Shown here one piece after another: positions 17,293 to 25,800 of a stretch of DNA of 64,000 nucleotides. Position 1 is the first letter of the stretch, and the number at the start of each line of letters is the position of its first letter. The position numbers were made by a program, and so were the translations under genes. The stretch is taken from contig NZ_RBIQ01000012.1 of NCBI RefSeq assembly GCF_003634105.1, positions 62,001 to 126,000 on the forward strand, in the 5' to 3' direction. The stretch is from Maribacter vaceletii (GTDB lineage: Bacteria > Bacteroidota > Bacteroidia > Flavobacteriales > Flavobacteriaceae). Below the pieces are notes generated by a model, which did not search any database, was not told where the DNA came from, and saw only the letters and a program-made list of their open reading frames with translations.

Positions 17293-17307
17293 TAACGATA
17301 TTCGTTA
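17293..17307. promoter_or_regulatory. Inverted repeat in the murQ / recycling-operon spacer
   Basis: TAACGA (17293-17298), a three-base centre and TCGTTA (17302-17307) form a near-perfect 15-base inverted repeat that ends 13 bases before the murQ ATG. It lies in the only intergenic space shared by divergent murQ and the GH10-like/ampG/nagZ/anmK operon. It could be an operator for one regulator acting on both. It also overlaps the place expected for the murQ transcription start. Confidence 0.4.
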
Positions 17308-17320
17308 CTTATAAAAAAAT

Positions 17321-18130
17321 ATGAGCTATAAAAAAATCACAGAATCGCCGTCTAATCACAATAATTTAGAATTGATGGACACTACTACAATTCTTAAAGC
17401 AATGAATGAAGAGGATAGGAAAATTGCTGATGCAGTTGCAGCAGTAATACCTCAAATAACAAAGTTGGTAGATGGTTTAGAAGAAAGGTTTCATAAAGGA
17501 GGAAGACTATTTTATATAGGAGCAGGAACAAGTGGAAGATTGGGAATTTTAGATGCATCAGAAATTCCACCAACTTTTGGAATGCCACATGAAAGAGTTC
17601 TTGGTTTAATAGCAGGAGGAGATAAAGCCATACGTAAAGCGGTAGAAAATGCCGAAGATGCTACTACCCAAGCTTGGAAAGACTTAGAGGCGCATAATAT
17701 TACTAATATTGATGTAGTAGTTGGTATTGCAGCATCTGGTACAACCCCTTATGTTTTAGGAGGTATAAAAGCTGCAAATGAAAAGGGGCTGTTAACTGCA
17801 GGCATTACGAATAATCCTGGCTCACCTTTAGCACAACTTTCAGAAATTCCTATTGAAATAAATGTAGGGCCAGAATTTGTAACGGGGAGTACTCGTATGA
17901 AAAGCGGAACTTCACAGAAATTGGCTTTAAATATGATTTCCACAGCCTTAATGATACGTATAGGACGTGTAAAAGGAAATAAAATGGTGAATATGCAGCT
18001 AACCAATGATAAGTTGGTAGATAGAGGTACGCGCTATATTATGGAAGGTTTAGGTATTAGTTATGAAAAGGCCGAAAAATTATTAAAAGAACATGGTTCT
18101 GTTAAACTAGCAATAGAATCTCAAAAATAA
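17321..18130 (+). CDS. murQ: N-acetylmuramic acid 6-phosphate etherase
   Basis: A 269-residue cytoplasmic lyase with a SIS fold. It cleaves the lactyl ether of MurNAc-6-phosphate to give GlcNAc-6-phosphate and D-lactate. Motifs are YIGAGTSGRLGILDASE (the phosphosugar loop, about residues 66-82), PPTFG, GLIAGGDKA, AASGTTPYVLGG and the GPEFVTGSTRMKSGT segment. The catalytic glutamate is the one in DASE. It completes the pathway started by AmpG, NagZ and AnmK, which are encoded divergently. It ends two bases before the convergent cytochrome gene. Some homologues are about 300 residues, so this is on the short side but shows no missing motif. Confidence 0.96.
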   Translation: MSYKKITESPSNHNNLELMDTTTILKAMNEEDRKIADAVAAVIPQITKLVDGLEERFHKGGRLFYIGAGTSGRLGILDASEIPPTFGMPHERVLGLIAGGDKAIRKAVENAEDATTQAWKDLEAHNITNIDVVVGIAASGTTPYVLGGIKAANEKGLLTAGITNNPGSPLAQLSEIPIEINVGPEFVTGSTRMKSGTSQKLALNMISTALMIRIGRVKGNKMVNMQLTNDKLVDRGTRYIMEGLGISYEKAEKLLKEHGSVKLAIESQK

Positions 18131-18132
18131 AA

Positions 18133-18534
18133 TTATTCTGTAACTAAAGATACTTCTTCTGGAGTAACAATTTTATCGCTAGAGTTTTCCCATGTATTTA
18201 ATATGTAGTTCATAACATCTGCTACTTCTTCTGGTTCTAAACCTTGACTAGGCATAGAGTTATTGTACGTTTTTCCATTCACTACAATTTCTCCCTGAAG
18301 ACCATATAGTATAGCCTTTATGCTTCCAGTTCTATTATTTAATAAGTAATCCGATTTTGCTAAGGGAGGATAAATTTTAGCAAAACCTTTTCCTTTTTTT
18401 AGATGACAGGATACACAAAAGTCGGCATAAATTTCCTCGCCTCTTAACATGCTTTCTTGTAAGGTAGATTCTTGTTGTGAAAAAGAGATATTAGAAGCTA
18501 TAAAAAATAAAAAAACGATGATTATAAATTTCAT
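18133..18534 (-). CDS. Small exported c-type cytochrome
   Basis: A 133-residue protein with a signal peptide (hydrophobic residues 2-19, SFSQQE after it). It has one haem-binding motif CVSCH at about residues 40-44. The probable sixth ligand is the Met in NNSMPSQGLEPEEVADVMNY. This is the single-haem class I fold, acting in the periplasm as electron carrier. It follows a PQQ-type sugar dehydrogenase gene by eight bases and may take its electrons. A separate function in a terminal oxidase chain cannot be excluded. Confidence 0.9.
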   Translation of the reverse strand: MKFIIIVFLFFIASNISFSQQESTLQESMLRGEEIYADFCVSCHLKKGKGFAKIYPPLAKSDYLLNNRTGSIKAILYGLQGEIVVNGKTYNNSMPSQGLEPEEVADVMNYILNTWENSSDKIVTPEEVSLVTE

Positions 18535-18542
18535 TCTTAAAA

Positions 18543-19667
18543 TTATTTAGAATTTGGAATTAGTTTGTAAATACCTTTGCCTTCTACGGCAACATAAATA
18601 TAACCATCTGGTCCTTGTTTAACAGCTCTTACTTTTCCTAAATCTGGTAAAAGCTTTTCTCTACGGATTACTTTGTTGTTTTCTAAAATAAGTCTTTCCA
18701 AATATTGATATTTTAAAGAACCTACTAAAAGATTACCATTCCATTCTGGATACTTGTCTGATGTAATAAATGCCATTCCACTTGGGGCAATAGACGGAAT
18801 CCAATAATATAAAGGTTGCTCCATTCCTTTCATCTCAGTTTTATCAGTTATAGAAGTGCCACTATAATTAATGCCATAGGTAGTTAATGGCCAACCATAA
18901 TTAGCACCTTTTTTAATTATATTAATTTCGTCTCCTCCTCTTGGACCATGTTCATTATTCCATATCTCTCCCGTAATTGGATGTAGAATTAACCCTTGGG
19001 GATTTCTATGTCCATAACTGTAAATTGCGGTTTTTGCACTATCAACACCAACAAAAGGATTATCTTCAGGAATGCGTCCATCATCATGTAGTTTGTAGAT
19101 TTTACCTCCATCTCGTTTTATGTCCTGCGGATTTATATCTCTAGCACCACGTTCTCCAATAGAAAAATATAAATAATTATTCTTGTCAAACACTATTCTA
19201 GAACCAAAATGTTGCCCTTTTGTAGTGTTAGGAGTTGCTTTGTAAAGCACTTTTTTTTCTGCAAGTATTGTGTCTTTTAGTTTAGCTCTTAGTATAGCTG
19301 TATGTCCTCCTTTTTGCTCTCCTTCAGGAGACGCATAGGATAGATAAATCCAACCATTTTCTTTAAATTTAGGGTGTAAAGCAACATCTAGTAGACCTCC
19401 TTGTCCTCTTTTGTAAACCTTTGGAATATTGCCTATTTTTTGTTTTTTATTGTCTTTAAAAAGAAGTAACTCTCCCTTTTTTTCGGTAATTAAAATAGCG
19501 CCATTTGGTAAGAAGGTAAAACCCCATGGAATTTCGAGTTCATCGACCAATAGCACAGCAGAAAACACATCATTTTTTGGTTCTGAAACCTTATTTTCTA
19601 GAGTTTGTGAAATCGATAAATTGTGCATTACAACGAATAAATAAAAATAGTAGATACTTTTCTTCAT
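18543..19667 (-). CDS. PQQ-dependent aldose sugar dehydrogenase-like protein
   Basis: A 374-residue exported protein (signal peptide in the first 21 residues, ending SISQT) with a six-bladed propeller pattern. Motifs are LPNGAILITEKKGEL, GGLLDVALHPKF, GQHFGSRIVFD, NPQGLILHP, the metal and PQQ-site stretch NEHGPRGGDEINII, and GANYGWPLTTYG. This fits soluble glucose dehydrogenase/YliI-type enzymes that oxidise sugars in the periplasm. The real sugar is unknown. The cytochrome c gene directly downstream is a plausible electron acceptor. Its promoter must lie in the 143-base gap shared with the divergent adhesin gene. No TAnnTTTG box was seen there. Confidence 0.88.
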   Translation of the reverse strand: MKKSIYYFYLFVVMHNLSISQTLENKVSEPKNDVFSAVLLVDELEIPWGFTFLPNGAILITEKKGELLLFKDNKKQKIGNIPKVYKRGQGGLLDVALHPKFKENGWIYLSYASPEGEQKGGHTAILRAKLKDTILAEKKVLYKATPNTTKGQHFGSRIVFDKNNYLYFSIGERGARDINPQDIKRDGGKIYKLHDDGRIPEDNPFVGVDSAKTAIYSYGHRNPQGLILHPITGEIWNNEHGPRGGDEINIIKKGANYGWPLTTYGINYSGTSITDKTEMKGMEQPLYYWIPSIAPSGMAFITSDKYPEWNGNLLVGSLKYQYLERLILENNKVIRREKLLPDLGKVRAVKQGPDGYIYVAVEGKGIYKLIPNSK

Positions 19668-19810
19668 GGACTTACGTTAGAATAATATTAAAATGGTCAA
19701 TAAATTTTTTGTTTAAAATTAAAGAGAAATTATAAGTTTAAAGAATTACACTAAAAAAACATTTAGGTTCCCCAAATCATAAACTGTTTTTTTAAAATAC
19801 GACTTAACCT

Positions 19811-22800
19811 ATGCTACCAAAAAAAACCAAGTATACCTTGTATGCTGTTCTGTTGGTTTTTGTTTCTGCAATATATTCAACTGCAGTAGCAAATACAACA
19901 GTTTTTGAATTACTTAAAGAAGTAAGTTTTTCAAAGAAAGAGACTGCGCCCAAATCGGAGTCTGTTAACACAAAAAATACCATAACATCTTTTAATAGTA
20001 CAGCTAAAAGTGATGCTAAAGTTAGTATTGCTCCTATGTTTATGACAATTGTTCAAGGGGCAGATGCAGAAGTTGGTTGTGCTGATAATGGTTTTACAGT
20101 TGCGCGTTTTAATCTTTGTGGAGATTTTGATGATAGAATTATAAGTTTGTCAGGAGGGCCATATACTTCTGTTCAGTGGCAAGAGTTAACTTGTGCTCCA
20201 GATGTAAATGAAGACTGTCCAAATACAACAGTTTCTTGTTATAACGGTGTGTCAACAAACCAAACCTATACATTAGATGCTAGCTCAATTTCTTCTACAA
20301 CAGGAGCAGAGTATAGGGTTATTGCAGATGGGCAACAATACTTTATAAAAGTTAAGAAAAGTAATATTACCCAAACTCATGTAAAACAAGATTATATATG
20401 TGGGGTAGATGGTAGAATACAAATCACAAATTTATCTAGTGCATATGAGTTTAGTATAGATAGTGGTAGTGGTTTTGGCCCATGGCAAGGTCCAATATTT
20501 AATAACTTAGTACCAGGAACATATATTGTTAAAGCACGTTTACAGAATACACCAAATACTTGTGAATATCCGTATGAACCTATTACTATAGATCAGTTAG
20601 ATATGGAGATTGAAGCTACATTTGTAGATGCGCAATGTAGTGGAGAAACAGGTAGTATTACAGTTACAGCAAATAATGTGCCTGGCCCATATAAATACAC
20701 TTTATTAAATGATAGTGGTGTGGCTCAAGAATTTACTGCATTTATACCGGATAATCCATATACATTTTCGGCAGTTGGTTTTGGAACCTATACAGTACAA
20801 GTAGAAACACAACAATGTACCGGAGATCCTTTAAATGGGATAGATCCTCCAAGACAAACGGTAGATACTTCTGGAAACCCAATAGTTATAGGTAACGGTT
20901 TAGTAGCATTAGATGCCTCTACAGAGGTAAATAGTAGTTTTGGTTGTGCTACAATAACAAGTGTAGATATAACAGTAAATACTTCTGGAGGTGCGCCACC
21001 ATATACTTTTATTGTCAATGGTGCAGGGCCATCTAGCCCTTCTTATTCGGGATTAACAACATATACAGTAACTTCTCCTGGTAGTTATGATTTTTTAATT
21101 ACAGATAGTAATGGTTGTACTATTACGGCGTCTTCTAATGTAGAATCTTTATTGCCGCCAGATGTAAATGCTACAGGTGTAGATGGTACTTGTACCAATG
21201 GAGGAGCAAAAATTAATTTTAATGTAACGGATGCTCGCGGATATAATTTAACCTATAGTGTAGATGCTGGTGTTACTTGGGTAACCGCAGATCAAATTTC
21301 TGTAACAGCAACTCCTGGAGGAACTTTGTATGATCAATTAGAAGTACGTTACCAACAAGGGGGATTTGAATGTACAAGGACTGTAAATGATGTTACAGTA
21401 AGTAGTGTAGGGGTTATAACAGGTTCTGCAACAAAAATATCAGATAGAACTTGTGATGGTTCTGGAGGTACAATTGGTGGACAAATAGATTTTGGCCCAG
21501 TTAGTGGTGGTTCAGGAAGTGGATATACTTTTAGTATTGATGGCACAAACTTTACAACAACTACATCTTACACAAATTTAGTAGCAGGAACCTATACACC
21601 GATGATTGAAGATGGTGGTGGTTGTAGGCTAGAAGGTACGCCAATAACAATTTTAGATGTAGATCCACCAACAGATATAGATTTTATTGCTACAAATAGT
21701 AACTGTACGCTTAATACAGTAGACCTACAATTAATTCCTACTTTAGGTACAGGCGGAGCAACAATCGCAAATTATTCAATTATTAGCCCTATAGTAGATG
21801 ATAATGGAGCTAGTGATACATTTGTGAGTTTAGATGCGACACAATCGTATATTTTTCAAATAAGAGATAGTAATGGGTGTACCTATACAGAAGGGTATAG
21901 TCCTTTTTTAACTAGTTCTATTAGAGCAAGAGTAAAATCTGGAGGAGATTTACGTGTTTGTAACGGAGCAACGGATGGTACTGGGACATTTTTAATAGAT
22001 GGTTTTGGAGCTAATTATACATACGATATAAATGGTGGTCTATATACAGGTGGCCCTCAAAATGATGATGAGGTAGATTTACCTTTGTCTGGACCAGGAA
22101 CATACACGATTACTGTAACTGATGTAGATACAGGATGTACAGATACAGCTTCTTTTGATATTATAGAAGCAGCTCCTTTATCTTTAACTGGAGCAGTTGT
22201 GGATATGAGCTGTGCAAACGGAAACCGAGGAAGAGTTACTGCTACTGCAACTGGTGGTTGGGGTGCATTTAGATATACGTTAACCCCTCCAGTCGGGGCT
22301 GTACAAGGACCAAAATCTGGAAGAACTTTTAATAACCTTACTGCAGAAGGAAATTATGTGTTAGAAGTAGAAGATGCAGAAGGCTGCACAGTAACGTTTA
22401 ATTTTGCATTAACAGAAATTGATGCTCCAACCTTAACACTAGATACAGCGGCTTCAGATTTTTGTTATGTTGCAGGTACAGGAGCAACGGCAGTAGTTAA
22501 TTCTACAGCTGGGTCAGCAGGTGCAGGAACACACCAATATAGAGTAAATGGAGGAACATTACAGGGGAATACATTTACAGGTTTAACACCAGGTAATTAT
22601 ACTATAGAGGTTGTAGATGGTAATAATTGTACTGCTGCCATTAATATAACAATAGAGGAGCAATTACGAGTAAATACAAGTTTAATTACAGAAATACCTT
22701 GTGGAACAAGTGATGGTAGAATACGAGTGAATGTAAGTGGGGGTTATACTCCAGGTTCACAATATGAAGTAAGTACAGATGATGGTGTTACTTGGGGGTC

Positions 22801-25800
22801 TCCTATAGCATTTACATCTAATTCTTTTAATTATGATACGAGAGTAGATGGCACCTATAGATTTAGAATAACAGATACGAATACGACAAGTGCAGCTTGT
22901 GTTGTAGAGTCTGCACCTTTAGTTGTTAATCCTCCTGATCCTATTGCTGCAGCTGCAATAGATACAAGAGATGTTACCTGTGGGCAAACAGCAAATGGGG
23001 CAGTAACTATTACTCCAGATGCAACTAGTGGTGTACCACCATATGTAATTAGTTTTAATGGTAGTCCTTTTACAGCTCAGACTGTATATTCTAATTTGGC
23101 AGTAGGAACCTATCCGTTTACGGTTAGAGATGCAAGAGGTTGTATAGTAAATCAAACTGTAGATATAATTTTAGATACCACGCCAACACCAGATGCTACA
23201 GTAACAGAAATACCAGCAACTTGTGCGGCTAGTGTATTAAGCGGTGGTATACGAATTTCTGGGGTAACAGATGGTCAAGAAAATTTCAGTTTTATAGTAG
23301 AAGATAATACAGGAACAGAAGTAGCAAGGCAAGATAATGTTACAAGACTTGCTGCAAATTCATTAGACATTTTCGATGTAGATTTAGTTCCAGGAGATTA
23401 TACTGTAATTACTATTGATGCAAATGGTTGTACAGATATTGATACAGTTACTATTACAAGTAATGAGGTGGTAATAACTCCTATACCACCACCAATTCCA
23501 GCAGATTGTGATGATACTAGTTTTACATACTCAGTAAGTGTTAGTGGTGGTACAGGTTCTTATTTAATAAAACTAGAACACCAACCTACTTTTTATACTT
23601 TAAGTGATACTCCTGCTACAAATGACCATACTTTTGATAATGCTACAGATGGTATTACGTATGGTGTTGCATATACAGTACAAGTAAGAGACACTGGTAC
23701 GAATTGTATTTATGAGCAAGAAATACCACCTGTAGACGGTGGGTCCTTATTGGAAATAACTGCTGGTTCTACTCCTGGAGCGTGTGACGTAAATAGGAAT
23801 GGAGAAATAACATATAGTATTACTGGATTTACTTTGGGGGATGATTTATTAATAGAGTTATTAAATAATGACGACAATACTACTATTCCATTACATACTC
23901 CTGTTACTCCTTTAGCTATTCCTTTTAACGATACATATCCAGAATTACCTGGGGATTATCAAGTTATAGTTACTAATTTATCTGATAATTGTACCGATGC
24001 AGCTGGAGTAATAATAGATCAGAACTTACCTTCTATAGATATTTTAACCCAAGAACCGGCAAATTGTAATGCTCTAGGGCAAATTACAGTGCAAGGTAGG
24101 GGCGGTAATGGTGGTCCATATACTTATGCTTTTACTAATCAGGGTAACCCAGAACCTTTAGCAGGAGATTACTCTTCGACAACTACTTTTACCGCAGTTG
24201 CTGGTAATTATGATATATATGTAAAAGATGCCGGTGGCTGTACGTCTTTTGATATTGCTACAGTAATATTATTAGAACCAAATTTACCAACACCTACATT
24301 TGTGGTACAAAATCAATGTAATCCAGCTTCTACTTCTTTTGATATACTAGTACGTATGCCAAGTAGTATAGATACTCCAAGGTATACATTAGGAGGTGTA
24401 GAGAGACTGCCAACAATTGTTGGTGGTTTTTGGGAGTATACTTATAATGTTAGTAGTCCAGGGGATTATGTTGTAGATATAATTGATGCTAATGGTTGTA
24501 CAGGGCAAGGCACAGCTACAGTTTATGATTTTTTAGCAGCTACTGGAGATTTTAGTACAGAATCTACTTGTAATGCTGCAGATGGTGTAATAACAATACA
24601 AACTAATGGTGGTAGTGGGGACTTTAGTTATGATATTTCTGGTATAGATTATTTAGGCAATCCATATTCTGCTCCACAACAAATAAATAATAGAGTATTT
24701 ACAGGTCTTTTACCTGGAAATTACCAAGTTGTAGTTACAGATAGAATTGTAAATGACGGTACAGGGTTCTGTGAGTTTACAGTAACAGATATTAATCTTA
24801 ATAGAGCAGCATTGCCAGCCATAACATCAGATACGCATACAGATATAACTTGTCATGATGCAAATGATGGTACTATAGAAATTTTAGTTGGTCCAGATGA
24901 TGCGGCATTCCCTTTTACATCAGAAGATTTACCTATAGAATATATTTTAACAAATTTAGATACAGCAAGTGAAGAAGACAGGAATAATACGGGGTCTTTT
25001 GGGAATTTATCAGCAGGAAGATATCAAGCAGAAATAGTAACTGCAAGAGGTTGTTCTATAACATCTTTGGAGCATGTAATTGACAATCCAGATGATTTTT
25101 CTATTACTATAAATACACCTCCAACAAATTTTGTTTGTGAATCCGGAGGAAATAGATTTAGTTCTGCGATAATAACAGCTACAATTATAGATCCTGGTAC
25201 AATTGGTAGTGGATATAGATATAGTATTACCGGTTTTTCTAACTACCAATCTTCTCCTAGTTTTGAAGTAGTAGATAATGGTAGTCCGCAAACTTTTACA
25301 ATTTATGCTATAGATGGTAACGGTTGCCAAGCAACTTCGCAAACAATTACGATTAACCCACCAACAGATGTGGTTCCTTCTGTCATAGAGAGAGATTTAT
25401 TAAATTGCGCAAATCCAGAAAGAGTAAGAATACAAGTAGTATCTAACCCTGCAGGGCCCGTAGATTTTACTGTTAGGACAACTTCTGTCGTAGCAGTTGC
25501 TCCTGTAACTAATAGTTCTGGAAATGATTATGTAGATGTGTTTTTACCAGCGGCAGGCGACTATATTTTTGAAGTTGAAGATAATAATGGCGGTTGTTTT
25601 TATCCAATGCCAGTACATACAGTAGCAGAGCCAATAAGCCCTACAGTTGTTCTTGCGGAGGCTAAACCTATAAGTTGTTTTACTCCTGGTAATGATGGGG
25701 AGTTATCTATAACCGTAACGGATTATATAGGTCTTTATGATTATGAAGTGTTTAGAGGGGATGATCCAGGAAAAACAACTGTAATAGCAAGTGGTACTGG

